This document shows positions 5,987 to 11,907 of a stretch of DNA of 11,907 nt, piece by piece. Each line of letters starts with the position of its first letter. Position 1 is the first letter of the stretch. Below the pieces are notes generated by a model that made no database searches, was not told where the DNA came from, and saw only the letters and a program-made list of their open reading frames with translations. The stretch spans positions 1 through 11,907 of the forward strand of contig CAJTMC010000072.1 of the NCBI GenBank assembly GCA_910577115.1, in the 5' to 3' direction. Source of the stretch: an uncultured Lachnospiraceae bacterium. GTDB lineage: Bacteria; Bacillota; Clostridia; Lachnospirales; Lachnospiraceae. The translations under genes were made by a program, and so were the position numbers.

Positions 5987-6790
5987 TTAATTGCCATCTA
6001 TGTAAAGCGCCTTCATATACCAACTGTAGCCTGTAAAAATTACAGTCTTTCGTTCTGTGTCAAAAATTGCTGCAAGGGACTGTTCAAACCACTTTCGCAC
6101 ATCTTCAATGCTCCTTCCCTCTCCCTCAATCTTTGCATTCACATTTGACTGAATCATCATAAATTTGATAAACGACTCCCTATCAAATTGATATTCCATT
6201 TCATACTGCACCTGATCAAGCATCGAAAATTGACAGCAATTCACATCATCTGCCGACCAAACAGATTCATTCCGAAACGGTTTCGGAAATTCCTTCAAAT
6301 AAGCATTATGCCACCAGTCCGAATATGTTTTGCTGTCCCTCATTTTATCCGAAACACTGAAATCATAGATTAAAACATATCCTTGCTCTTTTATAATGTT
6401 TCTTAAATTTTTTAAAAAGCTTTCTCTGTTAATCCACTGAATCACGCCCGCAGCAGTTACAATGTCATACTTCTCTTCCGCAGGCGGAATTTTCTCCGCG
6501 CTGCTTACAAAAAAGTCATACCCCTGCGAGTCTTTGCAAACCTCTCTTGCAACCGCAATCATTTCCGGTGAAATATCTGTCCCCGTAACATGCCCGCAAA
6601 TCTGCTTCAAAGCCATAGAAGACAAACCTGCACCGCATCCGACGTCCAATCCATTCAAAAACAATTCCTTCGTAACGTCCCTTTGGAACCGTTCTATCAC
6701 CTGTTTATGCAAAAAAGGACGTTCTTTATATCCCTGCGCAACTCTTTTAAAGTCAAAGTCCGCATTCGAATATACGTTTGTATTTCCCAT
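5987..6790 (-). CDS. Class I SAM-dependent methyltransferase, substrate unknown
   Basis: The 267-residue protein carries the SAM-binding motif LDVGCGAGLSSMAL (48-61), an acidic residue ending strand 2 in GTDISPEMIAVAR (70-82), and the post-II segment YDIVTAAGVIQWI (108-120), all of the BioC/UbiE-like methyltransferase fold (Methyltransf_11 type). The C-terminal 120 residues, rich in aromatic residues (SDWWHNAYLKEFPKPF), probably form the substrate lid and do not point to a known substrate. The start ATG lies one base after the stop codon of the upstream guanylate kinase-like gene, with AAGGAAAG about 13 bases ahead, so the two are cotranscribed and probably translationally coupled. The fold is certain; small molecule, tRNA or protein substrates are all possible. 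Confidence 0.85.
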   Translation of the reverse strand: MGNTNVYSNADFDFKRVAQGYKERPFLHKQVIERFQRDVTKELFLNGLDVGCGAGLSSMALKQICGHVTGTDISPEMIAVAREVCKDSQGYDFFVSSAEKIPPAEEKYDIVTAAGVIQWINRESFLKNLRNIIKEQGYVLIYDFSVSDKMRDSKTYSDWWHNAYLKEFPKPFRNESVWSADDVNCCQFSMLDQVQYEMEYQFDRESFIKFMMIQSNVNAKIEGEGRSIEDVRKWFEQSLAAIFDTERKTVIFTGYSWYMKALYIDGN

Positions 6791-6791
6791 T

Positions 6792-7391
6792 CTAAAATGT
6801 ACTTTCCTTATATGATATTATATAATCCGTAATTTCCTCAAGGCATTGCTTCAGACAATGATTATCAAAAAATTTCACAACACCCGCCTTCGTCAAATTT
6901 TCTTCCGAAAAGTCCTTCGTATCCGCAATAAAACGCCTGCACATCTCCTCAAATCTTGGCTGGATCTGCTTTTTTTCACGCCGAAGCGCCCGACTCAAAC
7001 GCTCACCATCTTCTAAATCAATATAAATCGCCACAACCTTATCTGCCCCGAAATAATCCCGCGTTTTGATATAAGACGCAAGCGTGCCAATCACCAAATA
7101 ATCATGTTTCTCCAATGTGAGCTGACTGTCTTTCGCTGTGAAATAGTACCACCTTCCATAAACCGTATCATAAAAACGGCTTTCTATAATCCGATTTTCA
7201 GCACGCATTTGCTCCATAACCTCTACTGTGACAAAGTGATACTCCACGCCCTCCTGCTCACCGGCGCGAATCGGGCGTGTCGTATATGGCACAATCTCTT
7301 TCAAGCCAAGCCCGGGACATTTTAAAAGTTTTTTGTAAATCGTATCTTTTCCCGATGAGCTTTTTCCGATAATACAAAAAATCCTACCCAT
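6792..7391 (-). CDS. Guanylate kinase-like P-loop protein
   Basis: Guanylate kinases transfer phosphate from ATP to GMP. This 199-residue protein has the P-loop GKSSSGKDT (9-17), the GMP-binding signature YTTRPIRAGEQEGVEYHF (36-53), and the segment VYGRWYYF (77-84) at the position where genuine guanylate kinases have a conserved glycine-tyrosine motif. The P-loop ends in Asp-Thr instead of the usual Ser-Thr, and the second motif differs, so it is probably a divergent paralogue and not the essential housekeeping enzyme; this is inference. The ATG has GAGGAG only 4 bases ahead. It precedes a methyltransferase gene by one base, forming a two-gene unit. It may act on another nucleotide or serve in regulation. 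Confidence 0.75.
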   Translation of the reverse strand: MGRIFCIIGKSSSGKDTIYKKLLKCPGLGLKEIVPYTTRPIRAGEQEGVEYHFVTVEVMEQMRAENRIIESRFYDTVYGRWYYFTAKDSQLTLEKHDYLVIGTLASYIKTRDYFGADKVVAIYIDLEDGERLSRALRREKKQIQPRFEEMCRRFIADTKDFSEENLTKAGVVKFFDNHCLKQCLEEITDYIISYKESTF

Positions 7392-7446
7392 TTTTCTCCT
7401 CAGTCATTTCCTCATATTGACAATAAAACGATCTTATTGCCCCTGC

Positions 7447-7498
7447 TGCTTCTTATCGTAAACGGCAAAAGTACTGACCGTTTACGATAAATGAAGCA
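7447..7498. repeat. Long hairpin between pyk and the kinase-like gene
   Basis: A perfect 13-base inverted repeat, TTATCGTAAACGG (7453-7465) and its complement (7478-7490), is extended by TGCTTC / GAAGCA (7447-7452, 7493-7498) across a 2-base bulge, giving 19 pairs around a 12-base loop. It starts 36 bases after the pyk stop. No T-run follows on either strand. Possible roles are the end of the pyk transcript or a leader structure of the downstream pair. Confidence 0.75.
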
Positions 7499-7533
7499 CA
7501 TGAACGCATAAGAAATTTTCCCGCTTCGCGACA

Positions 7534-8964
7534 TTAAACACCCGTATTTCCTTCAATTACGCGTATCATATTTGTATTGCCCGCAACGCCGAGCGGCACA
7601 CCCGCCGTCAGCACCACCGTATCTCCCCGATTGATAAGACCGGCATCAATGCTCGCATTAATTGCCGCTTCAAAAAGTGCATCTGCACTGTCCTTTTTCT
7701 CAATCAGCAGCGGACTCACGCCAAAGTACATTGAAAGCTGCCTGTAAACCGTCTCATCAACCGCACATCCAATCACCTTGCAGCCCGGCTGGTATCTGGA
7801 AATCATGCCCGCCGTAAATCCCGACATCGTAACCGTAATAATTGCTGCCGCGTCCAAGTCCACCGCAGTTGTACAGCACGCATGGCAAATTGCCGTCGTT
7901 ACGCCGTCATTGTTCTCCCAATTATAGCTCCTCTTCCGAAGCCTTTCTTTATAACAAATATCCTCTTCCGTACGCAGCGCTATCCGATCCATCGTGCGTA
8001 CAGCCTCAACCGGATATGCTCCTGCCGCACTCTCGCCGCTAAGCATAATTGCAGAAGTTCCGTCATAAATTGCATTCGCCACATCCGTAGCCTCCGCCCT
8101 CGTAGGTCTTGGATTCTTAATCATGGATTCCAGCATCTGCGTGGCAGTAATCACAATCTTTCCGAGTTTGAGCGCCTTTTTAATCATTTTTTTCTGCAGC
8201 ACAGGCACTTCCTCCAAAGGAACCTCTACTCCCATATCACCGCGCGCCACCATAATACCGTCCGAAGCTTCCAGGATTTCGTCCAGATTATCGATACCCT
8301 GCATGCTCTCAATCTTTGAAATAATCTTCATTTTGCTGCCATTGTCTTTCAAAATCTTTCTGACAGCCAAAACATCATCTGCACATCTGACAAACGACGC
8401 CGCAATATAATCATAACCCATTCTGATACCAAACAAAATGTCCTCGCGGTCAACCTCGCTTATAAAAGGCATTGACAAAATTGCCCCCGGTACATTAATT
8501 CCTTTGTGATTCGACACAAAACCACCATTGATTACCTCACACACAATATCGGTACTCTCAATAGCTATCACTTTCATCTCAATCAGTCCGTCGTCAATCA
8601 ATATCACATTTCCGACACGAATGTCATTTTTTAGATTCTTGTAAGTAATCGCTGCCCTTTCTGCAGTTCCCATTACTTCATCTGTCGTTAGCCGGAAGGT
8701 GCTCCCCGCCTCAAGAAATACTTTTCCGCCTTCAAAATCCCTAAGTCTTATTTCCGGCCCTTTCGTATCCTGCATCGTCGCAAGCGGTATATTTAACTCC
8801 TTTGCCACATTCTTTACGCGTTCCAGCTTTTTCTGATGCTCTGCATGGTCCCCATGTGAAAAATTAAACCTTGCCACATTCATTCCCGCAAGCATCAGCT
8901 CGCGAAGCTTATCCTCATTTTCCGATGCCGGTCCGATTGTACAAATAATTTTCGTCTTTCTCAT
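7534..8964 (-). CDS. pyk: Pyruvate kinase
   Basis: It catalyses the last step of glycolysis, phosphoenolpyruvate plus ADP to pyruvate plus ATP, in the cytoplasm. The 476 residues contain the opener KTKIICTIGPASE (3-15), NFSHGDH with the K+ ligands (34-40), the B-domain entry MQDTKGPEIR (64-73), the catalytic ISKIESMQGI with Lys217 and metal ligand Glu219 (215-224), MVARGDMGVE with Asp243 (238-247) and TATQMLESM (273-281). The C-terminal allosteric domain ends with the usual GDTVVLTAGVP segment (447-457). The length fits the plain form; the extra PEP-utiliser-like C-terminal domain seen in Bacillus pyruvate kinases is absent. The ATG at 8964 follows AAGGAA at 10 bases. It has its own promoter at 9090-9118. 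Confidence 0.97.
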   Translation of the reverse strand: MRKTKIICTIGPASENEDKLRELMLAGMNVARFNFSHGDHAEHQKKLERVKNVAKELNIPLATMQDTKGPEIRLRDFEGGKVFLEAGSTFRLTTDEVMGTAERAAITYKNLKNDIRVGNVILIDDGLIEMKVIAIESTDIVCEVINGGFVSNHKGINVPGAILSMPFISEVDREDILFGIRMGYDYIAASFVRCADDVLAVRKILKDNGSKMKIISKIESMQGIDNLDEILEASDGIMVARGDMGVEVPLEEVPVLQKKMIKKALKLGKIVITATQMLESMIKNPRPTRAEATDVANAIYDGTSAIMLSGESAAGAYPVEAVRTMDRIALRTEEDICYKERLRKRSYNWENNDGVTTAICHACCTTAVDLDAAAIITVTMSGFTAGMISRYQPGCKVIGCAVDETVYRQLSMYFGVSPLLIEKKDSADALFEAAINASIDAGLINRGDTVVLTAGVPLGVAGNTNMIRVIEGNTGV

Positions 8965-8982
8965 CTATAAATAATTCCTTTC

Positions 8983-9020
8983 CTGTTTCATTACTATGCT
9001 GCCTTTACACTTCACTTCTT
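8983..9020. repeat. Direct repeat, copy 1 (pyk leader)
   Basis: A 38-base stretch matches 9179-9216 at 34 of 38 positions, all four differences being transitions. Copy 2 covers the last codons of the HD-domain gene; copy 1 retains the same codon pattern, including the terminal TAG, but with an internal stop. Copy 1 therefore looks like a duplicated HD-gene 3' end sitting in the pyk leader. Confidence 0.7.
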
Positions 9021-9089
9021 CTCTGTCAATATTTTTATTCCCTTTCGGAAAAGTGTTCCTACTGTCCTCCGAATCCCGATTTATATTTG

Positions 9090-9118
9090 ATTATAAAATA
9101 TTTGCCATCCACTCGCAA
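9090..9118 (-). promoter_or_regulatory. Sigma-A promoter for pyk
   Basis: TTGCGA (9113-9118) and a perfect TATAAT (9090-9095) are 17 bases apart on the minus strand. Transcription would begin near 9083, giving a leader of about 118 bases that includes the duplicated repeat at 8983-9020 and a small TTCGGA/TCCGAA stem-loop. Confidence 0.75.
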
Positions 9119-9178
9119 TGCATATTTATTGTCCCATTTTCATTTAGTACATAATTCCGAAAAGGGAGATATTCTTTT

Positions 9179-9216
9179 CTGCTTCATTGCTATGCTGTCT
9201 TTACACTTCGCTTCTT
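9179..9216. repeat. Direct repeat, copy 2 (3' end of HD gene)
   Basis: This is the partner of 8983-9020. It includes the last nine codons and stop of the HD-domain gene and the first bases after it. Next to it, TTCCGAAAAGGGA (9156-9168) forms an inverted match, with one extra A, to TCCCTTTCGGAA (9043-9054) near copy 1. Confidence 0.7.
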
Positions 9217-9687
9217 TTTTCCCTTATTTCGTGCTCTTCCCTCATGAATATACAGGGTTTCCATTAAAGAGCAATATTTATCAGCTGTCGTTACAATCCA
9301 GGCCTCCCTGCACATAGGCGGCACCACCGTAAGCGGCCACATATGCTTTTTAATTATATCGGCCTGTCTTTTTGTCAATCGGTACTCTTTCTTCGCATTT
9401 TTTAACGCTGTTCCCGGGTGAAAAAATCCATGCAAATTGTGTGTTTCAATTGTATCCGTCTTATGCCAGTCGTATAAAAAATAGTCGTGGAGCAACGCAC
9501 CTCTCACCAAATCCCTGATATTACATTTTATTCCAAATTTATCCCGTATTGCCAAACTTGTCTTTGCCACATTGATGCAATGCTCCTGCACAGACATATT
9601 CCCATGTTGTATATACCCCTTTGTACTTTTAAAAGTCTCAGAATTTAAAATATCCTCCGCATACTTTTTTAATACGTCTTCATACAT
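9190..9687 (-). CDS. Small HD-domain phosphohydrolase-like protein
   Basis: The 165-residue protein has the metal-ligand spacing of the HD superfamily: His36 in SVQEHCINVA, His67-Asp68 in GALLHDYFLYDWH, His115 in IIKKHMWPL and Asp136 in TTADKYC. HD proteins of this kind hydrolyse phosphate bonds in nucleotides or related substrates; the substrate here cannot be told. The C-terminus is very basic (RARNKGKKKRSVK), which could contact nucleic acid, but that is only a suggestion. The ATG at 9687 follows AGGGGG by about 12 bases. A possible promoter lies at 9855-9884. No partner domain (such as RelA/SpoT synthetase or a sensor) is fused. The last codons fall in a segment duplicated upstream of pyk. 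Confidence 0.8.
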   Translation of the reverse strand: MYEDVLKKYAEDILNSETFKSTKGYIQHGNMSVQEHCINVAKTSLAIRDKFGIKCNIRDLVRGALLHDYFLYDWHKTDTIETHNLHGFFHPGTALKNAKKEYRLTKRQADIIKKHMWPLTVVPPMCREAWIVTTADKYCSLMETLYIHEGRARNKGKKKRSVKTA

Positions 9688-9854
9688 TGTTTCTGAAATC
9701 CCCCTATTTCAATCCTAAAATAATTCGTTGTTACTGTTCAATGTATTTCGGTAACAAGCAAAATCCATATAATAATCACAAAACAAAAAAGATTACGCAA
9801 ATGGTCTTTTGCTAAATACCCGTATGAACAATAATATTTCATACTTACGATATC

Positions 9855-9884
9855 AGTATATATTCTATCACATATTGAGGTAAA
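9855..9884 (-). promoter_or_regulatory. Possible promoter of the HD-domain gene
   Basis: TATACT (9855-9860) with TTTACC (9879-9884) 18 bases upstream on the minus strand resembles a housekeeping promoter. The -35 match is only moderate. Its -35 hexamer overlaps the edge of repeat copy 9882-9919, so proteins bound at the repeats could influence it. Confidence 0.4.
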
Positions 9885-9919
9885 AAACACGATATTTACC
9901 ACCTTTTATAGTTTTTTGA
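9882..9919. repeat. 38-base direct repeat, copy 1
   Basis: AAAAAACACGATATTTACCA followed by a variable pair and TTTTATAGTTTTTT recurs 74 bases further on; 34 of the first 36 positions match. It lies upstream of the HD gene, next to its possible promoter. Confidence 0.8.
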
Positions 9920-9955
9920 TAAAAATATATTCTCTACTACCATTCCGATTAAAGC

Positions 9956-9993
9956 AAAAAACACGATATTTACCATGTTTTATAGTTTTTTAT
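9956..9993. repeat. 38-base direct repeat, copy 2
   Basis: This is the second copy of the element at 9882-9919, in the same orientation with a 74-base period. The 36 bases between the copies are not repeated. Confidence 0.8.
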
Positions 9994-10016
9994 CCCTAAA
10001 AGCACATTCATGGAAC

Positions 10017-10050
10017 ACAACAAAAAGAGCAGGGAAAGCTTTCCCTGCTC
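10017..10050 (-). terminator. Rho-independent terminator, 24-base perfect palindrome
   Basis: GAGCAGGGAAAG and its exact complement (10027-10050) form a 12-base palindrome without a spacer, followed on the minus strand by TTTTTGTTGTG. It starts about 23 bases after the stop of the FliD-like gene and is a strong intrinsic terminator; in RNA the middle bases must open to form the loop. Confidence 0.9.
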
Positions 10051-10072
10051 AATCATAAATATCATCTTTATT

Positions 10073-11278
10073 CTACATAGATGTATCATAATTGGAAGCT
10101 GACGGTAAATTATAAGATGCACTCGACGTATATCCGTTTGATGCATTTGCATTTGTGTTCATATAATAGCTTACACGAGATGCCGTACTTGCAACATAAG
10201 CACCATAATTTTTGAAGAAATCCTGCACCTTGGACATATCCGAATTCTTAAACTTATCTTCATCAAGCTTCATTCTGCCGTCTTTGTCTACGCTGAACCC
10301 AAACTCCTCCAAAGTATTCATATTGCTTTTCGTTCTTTCCCTAATGTAAGACAAATTTGCTAAAACACCGGAATTTGAGCTGGATTCCGCAGCATCAAAC
10401 ATACTGTTATAATTGTTCACAAAGCTCTTTGCAGTTGAAAAAATTTTATCAATATCATATGCATCTGTCTCATTGCCATCCTTATCTTTTACTTTGGCAA
10501 ATAATTCAGCAGATGCAAGGGCCTCGCCATCTTTCTTAAGCGCCGCAGCGCTTGCGCCTTTCGTACTCGTTGTTCCTGTACTTGTGTTATTACTTGCAGA
10601 AGTACTAGAACTGGTGCTGGAACCTGCAAACTTTGTACGAGAAGCAATCAGAGAACCATAGCTCTGAACATTCTCTGATGAAAACAATTTCTGCACCTTT
10701 GAAAGGTCAGCATTCTTTAACTTCGTTTCATCAAGCTGAAGCGTTCCATCGCTCTTGCGTGTAACACCGATTTCCGAAAGCTGATCTGCGAACTTAGAGG
10801 TATAACTCATCATATTTGCAACATACGCCGTCTTATTGGAAAGCGTAGAAGTTTTGGACGCCGTCACAACATCATTGTAATTGGCTACGTAATCCTTCAT
10901 TGCAGAAACAACCTTATCTGCTGCCGTACTGCCATTTTCCGTATCCTGATATGTACTATCGTTCTGCAGCGCAGAAACAGAAGACTTCAGGCTGCTAAGT
11001 CCTGATGTCAGCTTTGAATTCGCCTTTTCCGCATCTTCTGAAACGGTAGGATACATCTTTTGCTTAATCAGCGTATTAATAATGTCATTGGAACCGCGAC
11101 TCCTTTTAGAAGACGTTGACGATGTTCCATCTGAACTGGCTGTATCGAAATAAGATCTAAGCAGTCTTTTGTATGTACCGCTCTTTATCGAAGCTCTTTC
11201 GGAGAACAAGCTATACAGGTTGTTTGAATTGCTGGAACCAAACAATGAGCTTGACGAATTAAAATTCCATATCGACAT
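10073..11278 (-). CDS. Ser-rich protein with two FliD-C-like modules
   Basis: The 401-residue protein is rich in Ser, Asn and Thr and has no signal peptide or membrane segment. Two segments share one plan: 123-200 (YVANYNDVV, then QLSEIGVTRKSDGTLQLDE, TKLKNADLSKVQKLF) and 278-355 (FVNNYNSMF, then TLEEFGFSVDKDGRMKLDE, DKFKNSDMSKVQDFF). That plan, an FVxxYN helix followed by a (I/F)G...DGxLxLDExKL hairpin and a xVxxLF end, is what I know from the C-terminal half of the flagellar cap protein FliD. A Ser/Thr linker (219-243) separates the two. FliD's N-terminal domain is not seen, and no flagellar gene is nearby. The ATG at 11278 follows AAAGGAG at 8 bases. It has its own promoter and terminator. 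I cannot assign a function; export by a flagellar-type system or a role as a surface or filament protein are guesses. Confidence 0.7.
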   Translation of the reverse strand: MSIWNFNSSSSLFGSSNSNNLYSLFSERASIKSGTYKRLLRSYFDTASSDGTSSTSSKRSRGSNDIINTLIKQKMYPTVSEDAEKANSKLTSGLSSLKSSVSALQNDSTYQDTENGSTAADKVVSAMKDYVANYNDVVTASKTSTLSNKTAYVANMMSYTSKFADQLSEIGVTRKSDGTLQLDETKLKNADLSKVQKLFSSENVQSYGSLIASRTKFAGSSTSSSTSASNNTSTGTTSTKGASAAALKKDGEALASAELFAKVKDKDGNETDAYDIDKIFSTAKSFVNNYNSMFDAAESSSNSGVLANLSYIRERTKSNMNTLEEFGFSVDKDGRMKLDEDKFKNSDMSKVQDFFKNYGAYVASTASRVSYYMNTNANASNGYTSSASYNLPSASNYDTSM

Positions 11279-11326
11279 ATTCAACACTCCTTTACTTCTA
11301 AATAAATTCATTTACACGTTGTAATC

Positions 11327-11355
11327 ATTTTAAACCTTTTTTTCCCAAAAATCAA
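11327..11355 (-). promoter_or_regulatory. Probable promoter of the FliD-C-like gene
   Basis: TTGATT (11350-11355) and TAAAAT (11327-11332) are 17 bases apart on the minus strand, about 50 bases before the ATG. This is a housekeeping-type signal; I do not see the GCCGATAA-type element of the flagellar sigma factor. Confidence 0.55.
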
Positions 11356-11433
11356 TTCTTTTTCGAAATTAGTTTCCAATATAAGAATAAACTATTATAA
11401 AATGTTTCGTAAAAAGAAAATACAAATAAAAAA

Positions 11434-11506
<73 letters not shown>

Positions 11507-11530
11507 ATAAAACCTTCTATTTTGAAGGAG

Positions 11531-11604
11531 TAGCGGGGACAGGATTTGAACCTGTGACCTTCGGGTTATGAGCCCGACGAGCTTCCAGACTGCTCCACCC
11601 CGCG
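11531..11604 (-). tRNA. Initiator tRNA-fMet (CAT)
   Basis: The 74-base cloverleaf has the anticodon loop CTCATAA on a stem with three consecutive G-C pairs (GGG/CCC), the hallmark of initiators. Position 1 is C and position 72 is T, so the first acceptor pair is a mismatch, as initiators require for formylation; the usual bacterial mismatch is C1-A72, so this one is a variant. The discriminator is A and CCA is not encoded. Confidence 0.95.
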
Positions 11605-11638
11605 TTATTCAATTATTAACAGCTATTTTATAGCTAAA

Positions 11639-11720
11639 TGGGTGGAGAAGGATTCGAACCTTCGAAGGCGGTGCCAACAGATTTACAGTCTGCCCCCTTT
11701 GGCCACTCGGGAATCCACCC
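11639..11720 (-). tRNA. tRNA-Tyr (GTA)
   Basis: An 82-base class II tRNA with a long variable arm, acceptor GGGTGGA/TCCACCC, discriminator A and anticodon loop CTGTAAA within GACTGTAAATC. The D-arm TTCCCGAGTGGCC is typical of bacterial Tyr tRNAs. CCA is not encoded. Confidence 0.97.
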
Positions 11721-11724
11721 ATAA

Positions 11725-11797
11725 AGCCGATGATCGGACTCGAACCGATAACCTGCTGATTACAAATCAGCTGCTCTGCCAATTGAGCCACATCGGC
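11725..11797 (-). tRNA. tRNA-Thr (TGT)
   Basis: A 73-base cloverleaf with acceptor GCCGATG/CATCGGC, anticodon loop TTTGTAA (anticodon TGT) and discriminator T. It lies four bases from the tRNA-Tyr gene, so the two are processed from one transcript. CCA is not encoded. Confidence 0.96.
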
Positions 11798-11841
11798 ATA
11801 TATTATATGATACTAATATATGCATACTATTTAATAAATAA

Positions 11842-11907
11842 TGGGACCTACAGGGCTCGAACCTGTGACCCTCTGCTTGTAAGGCAGATGCTCTCCCAGC
11901 TGAGCTA
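11842..11907 (-). tRNA. tRNA-Val (TAC), 5' end beyond the window
   Basis: 66 bases are visible, from T8 to the discriminator A: D-arm AGCTCAGCTGGGAGAGC, anticodon loop CTTACAA (anticodon TAC), T-arm and the 3' acceptor strand AGGTCCC. The seven 5' acceptor bases lie beyond the right edge. CCA is not encoded. Confidence 0.93.

Larger units (their letters stand above)
9688..10015. other. AT-rich intergenic gap with repeats, no gene seen
   Basis: No open frame here is convincing. The stretch holds the 38-base direct repeat pair (9882-9919, 9956-9993), a 7-base inverted repeat GTATGAA / TTCATAC (9822-9828, 9838-9844), and a possible promoter for the HD gene. It is clearly more AT-rich than the neighbouring genes. 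Confidence 0.5.

Noticed and set aside
7882..8319. 145-codon plus-strand open frame inside pyk
   Set aside because: It lies antisense to a clear pyruvate kinase gene, has no RBS and its composition is that of a shadow frame.
9882..9993. CRISPR-like array
   Set aside because: Only two units are present, with a long AT-rich repeat and no third copy or cas genes.
11609..11791. 60-codon open frame across the tRNA-Tyr and tRNA-Thr genes (minus strand)
   Set aside because: It is a reading of tRNA sequence, a well-known false protein that appears wherever such tRNA pairs occur.

Overview
The window looks like a chromosomal segment of a Gram-positive Clostridia, most likely a Lachnospiraceae-type Firmicute. 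The reasons are the conserved Firmicute gene order yaaR-holB-ricT-trmN6-rsmI, a spore-maturation gene (spmA), strong purine-rich ribosome binding sites, and five tRNA genes without an encoded CCA end. The genus is inference. Every gene I can support lies on the minus strand, so transcription runs from high to low coordinates.

Layout in transcription order, right to left. A tRNA cluster (Val-Thr-Tyr-initiator Met-Phe, 11907-11434) is followed by a monocistronic gene with its own promoter and a perfect-palindrome terminator. It encodes a 401-residue serine-rich protein with two modules resembling the C-terminal half of the flagellar cap protein FliD. After a 385-base AT-rich gap holding a 38-base direct repeat comes a small HD-domain hydrolase, then pyruvate kinase with a textbook promoter. 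Between these two genes a short segment is duplicated. Next is a tightly coupled pair, a guanylate kinase-like P-loop protein and a SAM methyltransferase, with long intergenic hairpins on both sides.

The central block (5841-1647) is a housekeeping cluster: yaaR, holB (clamp-loader delta prime), ricT (RNase Y specificity factor), trmN6 (tRNA1Val A37 methyltransferase) and rsmI (16S rRNA C1402 2'-O-methyltransferase). It links replication, RNA processing and RNA modification. Unlike in Bacillus, no yabA or yazA gene lies in it. Two of its junctions carry copies of the same double-hairpin element, about 57 bases long. An acyl carrier protein gene with a consensus promoter and a strong terminator follows.

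The left end (about 1-1210) is worn accessory DNA: a frameshifted C-terminal remnant of an IS1182-type transposase, then a spmA gene cut off after 111 codons at one end of a roughly 172-base region with 21-base terminal inverted repeats.

Most of the window is ordinary housekeeping sequence. The least explained items are the tandem FliD-C-like protein, the double-hairpin repeats inside the operon, the guanylate kinase-like/methyltransferase pair and the small inverted-repeat element that ends spmA. I see no phage, CRISPR array or defence system.
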